From the NCBI GenBank assembly GCA_951828385.1, contig OX639973.1, forward strand, positions 3,401,200 to 3,465,199: DNA of 64,000 nt. The letters are read 5' to 3'. Below the pieces are notes generated by a model that saw only the letters and a program-made list of their open reading frames with translations, searched no databases and was not told where the DNA came from. Below are positions 19,051-30,130 of this stretch, one piece after another; position 1 is the first letter of the stretch; every line of letters starts with the position of its first letter. The position numbers and the translations under genes were made by a program. The stretch comes from an uncultured Poribacteria bacterium (GTDB taxonomy: Bacteria; Poribacteria; WGA-4E; WGA-3G).

Positions 19051-20284
19051 CGCGAAGGCGTTCATAAGCGAGATTCGCGCCAGCGATGTTGCCGGAAGCC
19101 GGTCCTATTTGGAGCTGCGCTATAGTGCCGGAACAGAATAGATTCTGGATCGGGTGGAGTTGTAAATCGTCATCAAGGCATGGTAAACCTCGGACGAGTG
19201 GGATCTGGTGTTGTGTGATCAATTCCTTTAGAAAACTGTAGCGACGCAGATTGAATTGATACCCTGTCGCCAAGATGACGTGAGAGACTCCCCGAATGAC
19301 ACCTTGCGTTGTTTCAACCTTTAACCCTTTCCTATCCACCGAGACGATGTTACGGATACAAGTTTCAGGATATAGATCAATATTTGGAGCATTTATCAAC
19401 GCCTCCATAATATCAGGCGTAATGCTGCCTTCCCCCGTGTTCTGCTGAATTATCTCGTAACGCCGCCCCAAATCGGTTTCACTTGCAAACTCGGCGAGTG
19501 CCTTGGGACCTAACCACACCGGTGGAAAATCAAACTGTTCTGTCCTCAACTGCTTTCGGGCAATCAGTGCCACACTATGTCCGCGCTCACTGAGGCTTTT
19601 GGCGAGTGTTCCTGCTGTTAATCCGCCCCCAACAATAACAATTCTTGTTGGCGCGGTTCTAAATTCTTTCGACACAGTAAATTGGGATGCGTGTATAACC
19701 CTATCAGGGGCTTGGCGTTGCCACTGCACAAACTCCGGTGGTATGTAAGCGCAATCGTCAGCACCGATGGCGAGGATAACACAACTGCTCCGAAACCCTT
19801 CATTACTCGTTGAAATTAGACGGAATGGAAACGGACCAGCCCCTTTATCCCACCGTAATTTTACCACTTCAAATTGATAATAGACTTGATGTTCGGTTAG
19901 CTCAGCAAGCGCATCATTGCAGAAATCCCAAAAGAGTTGGGTGGAAGGTTGCGCATAAGGGGGTGCCAGTTCACTCATTCGGTTATGGTGTTCTGCGTAT
20001 TCAACGATACCGAGTGCATCGGGGGTAATGTGGTGAACAGCCGGGGAACGGAGAAATGTCATGCCTTGGCGTTTTGTCTTGTCTCGCCATTGCGTGAGAG
20101 GTTGCGGATGCCGATCAAGGATTGCGAGGTGTCTCGCAGCTGTCGGCATTTCGCGGAGCAGTCGCAGTGCAATAGACACGCCGTGTATTCCGCCACCGAC
20201 AATGGTAATGGGGATATTCCGGTGTGCTAAGCAGTCGTCGGTTGTCAGTTGTCGGTTGTCAGTTAAAGAGGAACTCTGTAACAA
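19028..20284 (-). CDS. FAD/NAD(P)-dependent oxidoreductase (lysine/ornithine monooxygenase-like fold)
   Basis: The protein (up to 418 residues) has an N-terminal FAD site ITIVGGGIHGVSIALRL, a second Rossmann motif RIVIVGGGLTAGTLAKSL for NAD(P)H, and the ATGY motif (HVILATGYQFN) typical of N-hydroxylating and Baeyer-Villiger type flavoproteins. This resembles the SidA/IucD/PvdA or FAD_NAD_binding groups. The substrate is unknown. The start is uncertain: TTG 20284 would translate an intergenic heptamer repeat (SLTDNRQLTTD), and no better ATG, GTG or TTG exists before the FAD motif, so the repeat may truly have entered the coding region. Confidence 0.82.
   Translation of the reverse strand: MLQSSSLTDNRQLTTDDCLAHRNIPITIVGGGIHGVSIALRLLREMPTAARHLAILDRHPQPLTQWRDKTKRQGMTFLRSPAVHHITPDALGIVEYAEHHNRMSELAPPYAQPSTQLFWDFCNDALAELTEHQVYYQFEVVKLRWDKGAGPFPFRLISTSNEGFRSSCVILAIGADDCAYIPPEFVQWQRQAPDRVIHASQFTVSKEFRTAPTRIVIVGGGLTAGTLAKSLSERGHSVALIARKQLRTEQFDFPPVWLGPKALAEFASETDLGRRYEIIQQNTGEGSITPDIMEALINAPNIDLYPETCIRNIVSVDRKGLKVETTQGVIRGVSHVILATGYQFNLRRYSFLKELITQHQIPLVRGLPCLDDDLQLHPIQNLFCSGTIAQLQIGPASGNIAGANLAYERLREKLLLYL
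20229..20264. repeat. heptamer repeat overlapping the oxidoreductase start
   Basis: Tandem GTCGGTT/GTCAGTT units, the same family as in the UBact locus gaps, occupy the 5' coding or leader region of the flavoprotein gene. Confidence 0.6.
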
Positions 20285-20335
20285 TTCACCACTTCCTGAA
20301 GTACTCCAAATTTGGGTAGTTGATTAATGAAAAAC

Positions 20336-21160
20336 CTAATCGGTGTTCGGTCCGGGTAGATGGAAGCTTTTAAGAGCGAAGGTCTCTGAAAATAATTCCT
20401 CGGTTGCGCGGTAACGGCTGTATCTATATTGAACGACCCCGATGGAGGGTGCAACCCAATAAATTGCGGGTGGACTAATCAAGAAACTTGACGGCTCCGG
20501 ACTATCCCCGTAGGCCACCTCCTCGTGGACAACATAAGTCGTGTAACTGCCTGCGGGGACGGTGACCTGCACATCTTTCTCAACAACATAACGCGTGACT
20601 TCCACCGGTATACCCGCGGTCTTCTCAAAAACGACCCATTTCTTCCCGACCTTCAATGGAAAATCCCAGAGACGACGCGGTGGAAAATGTTTGTAGTGCT
20701 CTATTGTAATCCCAGTAGGTGGGTCAGGGAGGAAAATGTCAAACGCGGATTCCACTAATGCTTGCGGTGTCTTGAAAAAATAGGTCGCAAAAATTGGCAA
20801 CGGGAATACATCCGCAAATTCGGTGTCAAACCGTAAATAGAAGGCATTTGCGACCAAATGGTCAACAGCCCGATAGTTGAATTGGTCAGGTTCACTGGGA
20901 CTGATTGGACTCACAGTCATCTGCCGATGTGTCGTTCCACCGACATCGCGTGTGCCTTCGACGCGAAGTGTGAATTCCTCGTCGGTGTCAACGTTGATAT
21001 AGGTCCACGCGGACCCTGTATCCGTTGGGAAGTCAATAGCGTGTAAACGTCCAATTGTATTAAGAGGCGGCAGTGAGGTTTCGCCGTGCGGGTCAATTAA
21101 CCCTTCGTCTCCGCAACTACAGAGGAATAGCAAGAGAAATAAATGATAACTTTTCATCAT
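20336..21160 (-). CDS. uncharacterised lipoprotein
   Basis: The 274-residue product starts MMKSYHLFLLLFLCSCGDEG, a short signal with a lipobox ending in Cys, so it is probably outer-membrane or periplasmic. The mature part is beta-rich (TDTGSAWTYINV, EFTLRVEGTRDVGG, VPAGSYTTYVVHEE) and ends without a recognised domain; a fold of the sort used in surface lipoproteins is likely. The start codon overlaps the stop of the upstream metalloprotease gene (ATGATGA), which indicates translational coupling and suggests both act in the same place. The upstream in-frame extension lies inside the protease gene and is not credible. Confidence 0.75.
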   Translation of the reverse strand: MMKSYHLFLLLFLCSCGDEGLIDPHGETSLPPLNTIGRLHAIDFPTDTGSAWTYINVDTDEEFTLRVEGTRDVGGTTHRQMTVSPISPSEPDQFNYRAVDHLVANAFYLRFDTEFADVFPLPIFATYFFKTPQALVESAFDIFLPDPPTGITIEHYKHFPPRRLWDFPLKVGKKWVVFEKTAGIPVEVTRYVVEKDVQVTVPAGSYTTYVVHEEVAYGDSPEPSSFLISPPAIYWVAPSIGVVQYRYSRYRATEELFSETFALKSFHLPGPNTD

Positions 21161-23760
21161 TTCACCACACAGAATTTTCCGGTACTTTGGAAGCCGTTTC
21201 CATCGGTTGCTCGGAAGAAGTACAGTCCGGTGCAGACCATTTCGCCGCGTGTGTTTGTGCAATCCCATTCCGAGGCATTGTCAAGTACCTTAATCAAGTT
21301 CCCTAAAGCGTCGTAGATTTCAACGGTTAAGCCCTTCGGATAGAAAGTCAGATGTCTTCCTTGTTCTGCATAAAGCGGATTCGGTGCGACTGTTACATTT
21401 CGATTCGCACTGTTCGCGACATAGTTGAAGGTTTGTCCTTGCCAGATTCGGGTGCCTGTTACGCCAGCTGGGGTCTGTCCGCGAATCTTATAGAGATAGA
21501 TGCCTGTCGGTGGAAACCCGTTGGTGCGGAGTGTGCCAATCCATTTCGTTTCGGTTTCCTGCGTTAAAAAGACGGTATAACTATCTTTATTAGGACTTTC
21601 GACTGTTAGGTGTGGCGCGCTTTGTAACGGTAGTGTGCTTTGCACTTCAACTTGCCATGCCCCTGTGCCGTGCGGTTGGGTCTGAACAAAGAAGGCAGGG
21701 GCATTACTCGGCGTATCAAACCTTGGGGCAATGCCGTTTGGTGCAATGCTTGGTGTGCCCATAATCCCCATCGCGCTAACAGGCACAACAGCATAATAAT
21801 AATGGGTGTTAGCTGGATCAAAAAATATGCTATTAACAACATCCTGAAAGACAGCCGTGTCTGCAAACCGAGTTTGCGTGATGTCCACACGTCCGACGAT
21901 CTCTATATCATCTTCAGGGATACCGTTGTCATCTCGGTCAGCAGCGGCGAGGACTTCATCGGAGTTTTGGAAAGGTTGTGGAACATCTGCCTCACTTTGC
22001 AGGATATAGCGTTTCCTCACAATTGCCACGTCCCGTATGTCAGTCGAGTTATCGACATCCCACGTCACAATGGGGCCATTACTGCCTTGCGTGACCTGTG
22101 CGTTGGAAAGCGTCCCTATCGGTGGCGCGCCTGCTGTATAACTGACATCCCCCCCGAAAGTCCCACCGGGTATGATAACCTGTTCAACATCCGGATGCAT
22201 ATTAATAAGAATAAGAGCAATCTCCTGAATATCTCCGCCGAAATCTTTGAAAGTCATCTGTGCCTCTTGGGAACGTTGATAGGTGAACGCCTCTTTGACT
22301 TCAGTGGTCCCGTTCCCTTTTCTGACGATAAACTTGGCAGCCCATCCGCGCAACCCGGTAAACGTGTGCCGGTCCAATTCTCTCTGAATTCTTGTTCGGT
22401 CAGTTTGTGTCAGGTTGCTCATATCTATAGGGGCGAGGTCTGCCCCATCAATTTTGATTGCGAATTCTGGCATAATACCTGTAGGTTTGAAGACAATATA
22501 CCTTGACGAGAAATGTTCAGGCATGGACTCCGACGTGAAATCGGTGTGGATTGGATAACTGGTGTGGACATCGTTTGGATGAATAGCAACCGGTGGGAAA
22601 CGATGTGCAAACTTGTAACCAGGCATATCGGTTGCCGTATTGGCGCGGTTGTGTGTGAAATAATTCCATACCGTGAAGGTCTTGAACGCCTCAGCGAGAG
22701 TGGTACCGTTGTCGGTAAAAACATCGTAGAAGTTCCCCATCTCGCGATAACTCCCATCGGTGGTATTTCCATAAAACTGTCGGACAATGTCATATCCGAA
22801 TCGTTCCGCCATATACAATGCCCAGATAACGGAACCGTACTCGTGGTCGCCGATGCGGCTTTCAAGTGAGATGTCTGGTATGAGAAACCAGCGGCGGAGT
22901 TGATGGGTGTAATAGTTATAGGAATCGGTTTCGTTGGGTTCATCGGGATCGGGGAGTGTATCGCCATCGTCGATGCGTCCGCCATCATAAGTCATGACTT
23001 CTATCCAGGTTGCGGATGCTTCCATGAACCATGTCGGCATATAGGCGTTGTAGCCGAACTGGACTCCATGCAGGAATTCGTGTGTACAAGTTGTTTCAAG
23101 ATAACGGATTCCCTCGGCTTTGCCGACGTAATCGTAGATACGGGAATTGATCATGAAGTAGGGGGCGACAGTCAGCGCGGTAGATAAGACGCGTCCTTCA
23201 AACCAATCCGCTGTCGTGATGCCGAGTGCGGGGAAGGTAAAGAGATAGACATCATATTTATGATTGCCGCCGTTCTGCGCTGCCCAGAAGTCGATATAGG
23301 GGACCTTGAATCCCATCAGGTCGATTTGGACGTGGTAGGCGCGTTCCATCGCATCTGCACAGAGGTCCACATAATCAGGCACACCGTTGCGTGGGTGAAA
23401 ATCTTCAAGCGGTGGCGCGTGCGGTCCGACACGCGTGTAATGGAGTCTGAAGTGCGGCGTGTTAAACTTTTCTGGTAATTCTATCTCGCCGAAGAAGCTG
23501 CCGGGGAGTCCGGGCCGTAGGAAAATCGGCTTGAGTTCCTGCCGATACATAGCGGGTAAGTTGTGCCAATTCTTGGCAAGTGTGACAAAACTATCGGTTA
23601 CGCATTCGGTTATTTCGCTTTCGGTGTATCTTGGTTTAAGGTTAGTGAATTTCCGAGCGGTTTGGATTGCGCTCTGGAGTTCAGCATCAGGAGGGAGTCC
23701 GTGTGCTATAGATAAACATGTTATAAAAAGCGCGATAGTAAAGATAAATGAAAATTTCAT
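21157..23760 (-). CDS. secreted HExxH metalloprotease with FlgD-like sorting domain
   Basis: The 867-residue protein has a signal peptide (ending near IAHG) and a zinc-protease motif HEFLH at about residues 226-230. EASATW about 15 residues later probably supplies the third zinc ligand. The arrangement resembles the MXAN_6640 family of putative metalloproteases (recalled, not searched). After the catalytic half come beta-sandwich regions. The end (VEIYDALGNLIKVLD, GLYFFRATDGNG) is the FlgD-like/type IX-like C-terminal domain that guides export to the surface. The same domain type ends the giant LRR protein at 44310, implying a shared export route. Coupled to the lipoprotein downstream. Confidence 0.82.
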   Translation of the reverse strand: MKFSFIFTIALFITCLSIAHGLPPDAELQSAIQTARKFTNLKPRYTESEITECVTDSFVTLAKNWHNLPAMYRQELKPIFLRPGLPGSFFGEIELPEKFNTPHFRLHYTRVGPHAPPLEDFHPRNGVPDYVDLCADAMERAYHVQIDLMGFKVPYIDFWAAQNGGNHKYDVYLFTFPALGITTADWFEGRVLSTALTVAPYFMINSRIYDYVGKAEGIRYLETTCTHEFLHGVQFGYNAYMPTWFMEASATWIEVMTYDGGRIDDGDTLPDPDEPNETDSYNYYTHQLRRWFLIPDISLESRIGDHEYGSVIWALYMAERFGYDIVRQFYGNTTDGSYREMGNFYDVFTDNGTTLAEAFKTFTVWNYFTHNRANTATDMPGYKFAHRFPPVAIHPNDVHTSYPIHTDFTSESMPEHFSSRYIVFKPTGIMPEFAIKIDGADLAPIDMSNLTQTDRTRIQRELDRHTFTGLRGWAAKFIVRKGNGTTEVKEAFTYQRSQEAQMTFKDFGGDIQEIALILINMHPDVEQVIIPGGTFGGDVSYTAGAPPIGTLSNAQVTQGSNGPIVTWDVDNSTDIRDVAIVRKRYILQSEADVPQPFQNSDEVLAAADRDDNGIPEDDIEIVGRVDITQTRFADTAVFQDVVNSIFFDPANTHYYYAVVPVSAMGIMGTPSIAPNGIAPRFDTPSNAPAFFVQTQPHGTGAWQVEVQSTLPLQSAPHLTVESPNKDSYTVFLTQETETKWIGTLRTNGFPPTGIYLYKIRGQTPAGVTGTRIWQGQTFNYVANSANRNVTVAPNPLYAEQGRHLTFYPKGLTVEIYDALGNLIKVLDNASEWDCTNTRGEMVCTGLYFFRATDGNGFQSTGKFCVVK

Positions 23761-23783
23761 ATTTTTTGTTAGTTATCGGTTGC

Positions 23784-24323
23784 TCAAGCGAAATGGGTAG
23801 GTTTTCCATCAAGGCTGACGTGGTTGGTTTCTTTCCAGTACGCCTCTACACCTTCTTCGCCTTTCTTGGTTGCCCATGCGTTTAGTTGTTCTCTTTCACC
23901 AACGTAGTCGTAAAGCGGTACAGCCATTCCGCACGAGGTTTGCACGAGGTCAACGGTGAGATCAAAGATTTGTCTTGCACCTGGCAGTGGCGTGAATAGT
24001 GGGAAGAGTCGCTGCCATTCGGGATCGTCTTTGTGGATAGTCTTTGCGGTGCCGTAGAGTCGGAGAATCAAGGGATTATCCTCAAATGCGGTAAACATCA
24101 GTGTCATGCGCGGATTTTCCTGAACGTGCGCGGCGGTTTCATTTCCGCTTCCGGTCACGTTCAGCCAAGCGACACGGTTTGCATCGAGGACGCGTAAGGA
24201 GTCCATGCCTTTCGGGGATAGGTTGATTCTACTATCGGCTGTCGCGGTTGCAACGAAGAAGACCTTTTGGTCTTCAATGAACTGCTGTAGTTTGGGTGAG
24301 ATTTGCTTGTATAGTTTTGACAT
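23784..24323 (-). CDS. pyridoxamine 5'-phosphate oxidase-family protein
   Basis: The 179-residue flavin-binding split-barrel protein has the family's N-terminal FFVATATADSRINLSPKGMDSLRV and the later MTLMFTAFEDNPLILRLYGTA. Such proteins bind FMN or F420 and act on diverse substrates; this one resembles the short stand-alone group rather than PdxH. It has no signal peptide. It follows the carbohydrate-binding gene by 14 bases on the same strand, so it is likely in the same transcript, though no shared role is apparent. Confidence 0.88.
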   Translation of the reverse strand: MSKLYKQISPKLQQFIEDQKVFFVATATADSRINLSPKGMDSLRVLDANRVAWLNVTGSGNETAAHVQENPRMTLMFTAFEDNPLILRLYGTAKTIHKDDPEWQRLFPLFTPLPGARQIFDLTVDLVQTSCGMAVPLYDYVGEREQLNAWATKKGEEGVEAYWKETNHVSLDGKPTHFA

Positions 24324-24337
24324 GGTATTGATTACCC

Positions 24338-24976
24338 CTAAAACGACTTGAGTGTTGCCCAGATGGTTGCTAATTTATCTGAGGGTTCAACTGCTTGTGG
24401 CTCAGCACCTTTGATGTCGCTTACATATTCGCCTTCGTAGAGGCGGATATGGTCGAGCCAGACATCGACTTTCTCTGCGCCCATGATGATGCCGGCACGC
24501 GTACTCACATCATCTGCTGTCATTTTGAACGTGATGAAGAATTCCTTCCATTCTTCAGTCAAACCGATTTCTTTTTTGGCGTATTCATTCCAGGGATCCC
24601 CTTGATGGAGAATACGCATTACGACATTCCGGGGTTTCTCACTCTTTGCCCACAAATTGTAGGTATAAGTCGTGCCTTTCTCGAGCGTGAAGGGTTGCTG
24701 ATAGAATTGGATGTGCCATAGTGCCCCTGCCTTGCTGATTTTGACATAGGCAGCGTTTTTTCCGGCGATGGGTTCAGCTTTTTTGCCTTCGGTTTGGAAG
24801 AGTGCGGCAGCATCGGCATGCGTCCAATGGTGCCACCCATCAAGTTTGAGATCGAAATCGCCGTTTTTGAGGATATTATCGGGCGGTTTTGCACCATAAG
24901 TGAGCGTGGCAATCCCGCATAACCATATCAATACAAATGGATAAATGTAAGCCGAAACTTCCTTAGTTGTGTTCAT
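24338..24976 (-). CDS. secreted CBM4/9-like carbohydrate-binding protein
   Basis: The 212-residue protein has a signal peptide (hydrophobic YPFVLIWLCGIATLTYGA) and a single jelly-roll domain beginning NILKNGDFDLKLDGWHHW and closing VDVWLDHIRLYEGEY, the usual edge motifs of CBM4/9 modules that bind glycans. No catalytic domain is attached. ATG 24976 is chosen because it yields a clean signal peptide; longer starts run back into the upstream lipoprotein gene. It overlaps that gene by 14 bases, so translation is probably coupled. Confidence 0.78.
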   Translation of the reverse strand: MNTTKEVSAYIYPFVLIWLCGIATLTYGAKPPDNILKNGDFDLKLDGWHHWTHADAAALFQTEGKKAEPIAGKNAAYVKISKAGALWHIQFYQQPFTLEKGTTYTYNLWAKSEKPRNVVMRILHQGDPWNEYAKKEIGLTEEWKEFFITFKMTADDVSTRAGIIMGAEKVDVWLDHIRLYEGEYVSDIKGAEPQAVEPSDKLATIWATLKSF

Positions 24977-25442
24977 CACCTTCACCATCATGCTCGCTGT
25001 CTCCTTCTCTGCTATGTTCTCCGCGTTCACTGCCGCCGCCGTGTTCACCTTCCCCAACTTCAGGATGCGCAGTCCATCCATCAAAATCCGTGCTGGTTGC
25101 GATGAGTTGCACATCCCTTTTTTCATTGGCGGCAAGGTCAGCTGCGGGTGTTGGTCCAAGCTCCTTTCCGTTGGATAAGTGGACTTCAACCCGGACCTGC
25201 TTCAATGTTTCGCTTGTAGTGTTTTCCACAGTCCCGTTGAAGGAGTTGTTCTGTGCGTCGTAAGTCAAGATGAGTCGGGCTCCGTTCCTGACCCGGTCAT
25301 AAGTTTCGTTGAGTGCCAGTTCGGCCCCGGATTCTTCTCCATCCTCACTTTGGGATAGCGTGTTCTTCTTTGAACAACCGATAATAACGATGCCTATTAA
25401 CACAACAACAATCGCGCCGAGAATTACATTGGTCTGATTCAT
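24963..25442 (-). CDS. lipoprotein with Glu/His/Gly-rich tail
   Basis: The 159-residue product has a signal ending in the lipobox GIVIIGC. A conserved globular segment (LALNETYDRVRNGARLILTYD, FNGTVENTTSETLKQVRVEVHL) follows and resembles FxLYD-like beta-sandwich domains. The last 35 residues are rich in Glu, Gly, His and Asp and could bind metal ions. A paralogue with the same domain and a Gly/Glu-rich tail lies just upstream at 25644-26195. It has its own promoter at 25529-25558. Confidence 0.75.
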   Translation of the reverse strand: MNQTNVILGAIVVVLIGIVIIGCSKKNTLSQSEDGEESGAELALNETYDRVRNGARLILTYDAQNNSFNGTVENTTSETLKQVRVEVHLSNGKELGPTPAADLAANEKRDVQLIATSTDFDGWTAHPEVGEGEHGGGSERGEHSREGDSEHDGEGDEHN

Positions 25443-25528
25443 GGGGTGCCTACCTTATTTAAAAATTAATTTTTCGTGTTATAAAGCTTTATTTTTTTTA
25501 CAAGAAAAGACATATCAAAGACAAAGAA

Positions 25529-25558
25529 ATTGTAACGTAAAAAGAGGTGAAGTGTCAA
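25529..25558 (-). promoter_or_regulatory. promoter for the lipoprotein/CBM/PPOX operon
   Basis: On the minus strand TTGACA (25553-25558), 18 bases, TACAAT (25529-25534). It begins right after the U-tract of the upstream terminator. Confidence 0.7.
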
Positions 25559-25591
25559 GGAAAAAGGGAGCAATCGGTATATTGCTCCCTT
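25559..25591 (-). terminator. strong intrinsic terminator of the upstream lipoprotein gene
   Basis: GGGAGCAAT (25566-25574) and ATTGCTCCC (25581-25589), extended by AA/TT, form an 11-bp perfect stem with a 6-base loop. On the minus strand it is followed by TTTTTCC. Confidence 0.85.
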
Positions 25592-25643
25592 GAAGAGGCG
25601 TTCTAACAGAATCCTCGGTTGCATCAATGCTGAAGTGGTTGGC

Positions 25644-26195
25644 TTAATTACCGCCGCCTTCAGCACCTTCACCACCTTCGCCGCCATGTTCACTGCCACC
25701 TTCACCGCCGCCGCCTTCAGCACCTTCACCACCTTCGCCACCGCTCCCAGTGCTGGGCCCGACTTCGGGGTGTGCTACCCACATGTCAAAGGGTTCAGCC
25801 ACTGCCACCAGTTCAATCGGTATTTTTTCACCGGGGGCAAGGTCTCTTGGCGTTGTTGGACCGAGTTCTGGATCCGTTGGATTGGGTCCCTGGCTGTTGA
25901 ATAGGTGAATTTCGACGCGAACTTGCTGTAAAATCGCATTCGTCGTATTTTCAACAGTACCTGTAAAGGTATTGGTGGCTGCATCATACTTCATGATGAG
26001 ACGTGCCCCTTTTCGGGTATGATCATACGTCTCGGCCAGGGTGAGTTGATTTGCCGACTCTTCGTCACTCGCTCCGGCAGCGACTGGATTTTCTCCTGTC
26101 TCAGATGTCTCATCGTCCGTTGCACATCCGGTAATACCGGCTATCAATATCAGCGTAAAAGCGATTGCTGTGAGGATTCTCAAATGGCTATTCAT
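25644..26195 (-). CDS. paralogous lipoprotein with Gly/Glu repeat tail
   Basis: The 183-residue lipoprotein (lipobox LIAGITGC) shares the domain of its neighbour (LTLAETYDHTRKGARLIMKYDAA, FTGTVENTTNAILQQVRVEIHL). It ends in about 40 residues of GGEGAEGGGGEGG-type repeats with few hydrophobic residues. The repeat DNA (GCCGCC/CACCTTC units around 25650-25740) makes length variation by slippage plausible. AAGGG precedes the ATG, and a promoter lies at 26257-26285. The two genes probably arose by tandem duplication, with tails evolving separately. Confidence 0.75.
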   Translation of the reverse strand: MNSHLRILTAIAFTLILIAGITGCATDDETSETGENPVAAGASDEESANQLTLAETYDHTRKGARLIMKYDAATNTFTGTVENTTNAILQQVRVEIHLFNSQGPNPTDPELGPTTPRDLAPGEKIPIELVAVAEPFDMWVAHPEVGPSTGSGGEGGEGAEGGGGEGGSEHGGEGGEGAEGGGN

Positions 26196-26256
26196 GGTAT
26201 GTTCCCTTCTTTTTTCAACTTACGCACATTCTCCGTATTTGTTAACGAAGTTTGAA

Positions 26257-26285
26257 ACTTTACATCAATTTGGTGTGCGTTCCAA
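26257..26285 (-). promoter_or_regulatory. probable promoter of the 25644-26195 lipoprotein gene
   Basis: Minus-strand TTGGAA (26280-26285), 17 bases, TAAAGT (26257-26262). The stretch 26286-26540 holds no gene or repeat that I can support. Confidence 0.5.
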
Positions 26286-26540
26286 TTGTTTGAAAATATA
26301 CGTTGTATGAGGTAATATCATCTATGTGCTAAAGGATAGTGCTGCAATCTTCACCTGATTGCTTTTACCGCTTCAACGATGACTTATTAGGTTTCGTTTA
26401 CATGCCCTTTATAAATCATCTTCTGTGTCAGTTCCAAATCGCTTGTTTCTTAGAGGTTGCAGGTCTGTCGGAGCCATTGGAAAAATCGGACGAGGGGCCC
26501 GGGCGAATCTAAAACTCAGCGAATGGATTGGAGTTGTACG

Positions 26541-26569
26541 CAAAACAGGACAGGCTTAGTGCCTGCCCT
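26541..26569 (-). terminator. terminator of the rRNA unit
   Basis: On the minus strand GGGCAGGC-ACTAA-GCCTGTCC followed by TGTTTTG, 11 bases past the 3' end of 5S rRNA. Confidence 0.75.
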
Positions 26570-26579
26570 GAGAGAGGTT

Positions 26580-26696
26580 TCCCGGCAGCGACCTACTTTC
26601 CCGCGGGGTCGCCCCCGAAGTATCATCAGCGCTGAAGGGCTTAACTACCGTGTTCGGGATGGGTACGGGTGGTGCCCCTTCGCTATAGCCACCGGA
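26580..26696 (-). rRNA. rrf: 5S ribosomal RNA
   Basis: The minus strand reads TCCGGTGGCTATAGCG to GTCGCTGCCGGGA, with the diagnostic inner CCCATCCCGAACACGG and GGAAAGTAGGTCG. The 5' TCCGGTGGC pairs with the 3' GCTGCCGGGA to form helix I; this fixes both ends at 117 bases. It is the last gene of the tRNA-Ala/23S/5S unit. Confidence 0.96.
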
Positions 26697-26712
26697 AAGG
26701 TGTATAAGAATA

Positions 26713-26728
26713 TTTGACAATTGTATAG
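26713..26728 (-). other. 3' arm of the 23S rRNA processing stem
   Basis: This 16-base block is the exact inverse of 29775-29790; the two flank 23S. A second block near 26740 (CGGTAGAAA) also pairs with the 5' flank. Such long flanking stems are RNase III processing sites. Confidence 0.8.
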
Positions 26729-26759
26729 GGGTGAGGGGTCGGTAGAAAGAATAAAGAAG

Positions 26760-29744
<2,985 letters not shown>

Positions 29745-29774
29745 GGTGATATTATTTCTACCGATTTACCCTCT

Positions 29775-29790
29775 CTATACAATTGTCAAA
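29775..29790 (-). other. 5' arm of the 23S rRNA processing stem
   Basis: Minus-strand TTTGACAATTGTATAG pairs exactly with the 26713-26728 arm. A further AT-rich hairpin (CGCCTAT...ATAGGCG, about 29798-29820) separates it from tRNA-Ala and may guide tRNA release. Confidence 0.8.
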
Positions 29791-29820
29791 GAACAACGCC
29801 TATTTTTTTGATATAGGCGA

Positions 29821-29893
29821 TGGAGATGAGCGGAGTTGAACCGCTGACCTTCTGGTTGCAAACCAGATGCTCTCCCAACTGAGCTACACCCCC
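29821..29893 (-). tRNA. tRNA-Ala (TGC)
   Basis: The 73-base minus-strand sequence starts GGGGGTGTAGCTCAG. The anticodon arm CTGGT-TTTGCAA-ACCAG gives anticodon TGC, the T-arm contains GGTTCAACTCC, and the acceptor closes with CATCTCC plus discriminator A. CCA is not encoded. This tRNA usually lies between 16S and 23S; here it is the first gene of the unit. Confidence 0.97.
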
Positions 29894-29909
29894 ATGTGGC
29901 ACGCTTTTA

Positions 29910-29939
29910 AGTATACCACAATCACGATATAAATGTCAA
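29910..29939 (-). promoter_or_regulatory. rRNA promoter P1 (closest to tRNA-Ala)
   Basis: Minus strand: TTGACA (29934-29939), 18-base spacer ending TGTGG, TATACT (29910-29915), with an AT-rich upstream element. Confidence 0.85.
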
Positions 29940-30036
29940 ATTTATCTTCAAAAATCGACCAGGGAGGAGTTGCACCTCACTTTCGGTTTTTTACCGATGC
30001 TCCTAATTTGAGCGACTGATCCATAAGACGTTATTA

Positions 30037-30065
30037 AGTATACCACAAACCCGTATGAATGTCAA
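30037..30065 (-). promoter_or_regulatory. rRNA promoter P2
   Basis: Minus strand: TTGACA (30060-30065), 17-base spacer ending TGTGG, TATACT (30037-30042). The flank AAATAAA before the -35 box matches P3, and P1 is similar. Confidence 0.85.
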
Positions 30066-30130
30066 ATTTATTTTCAAGTTTCAAAGGATTTATAGTATAT
30101 CACCCAAACGACTTCACAACGTAGAGTTTA

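Noticed and set aside
25466-25741. Open frame of 91 codons across the lipoprotein tail and terminator
   Set aside because: It is the repeat tail read in another frame and runs through a strong terminator.
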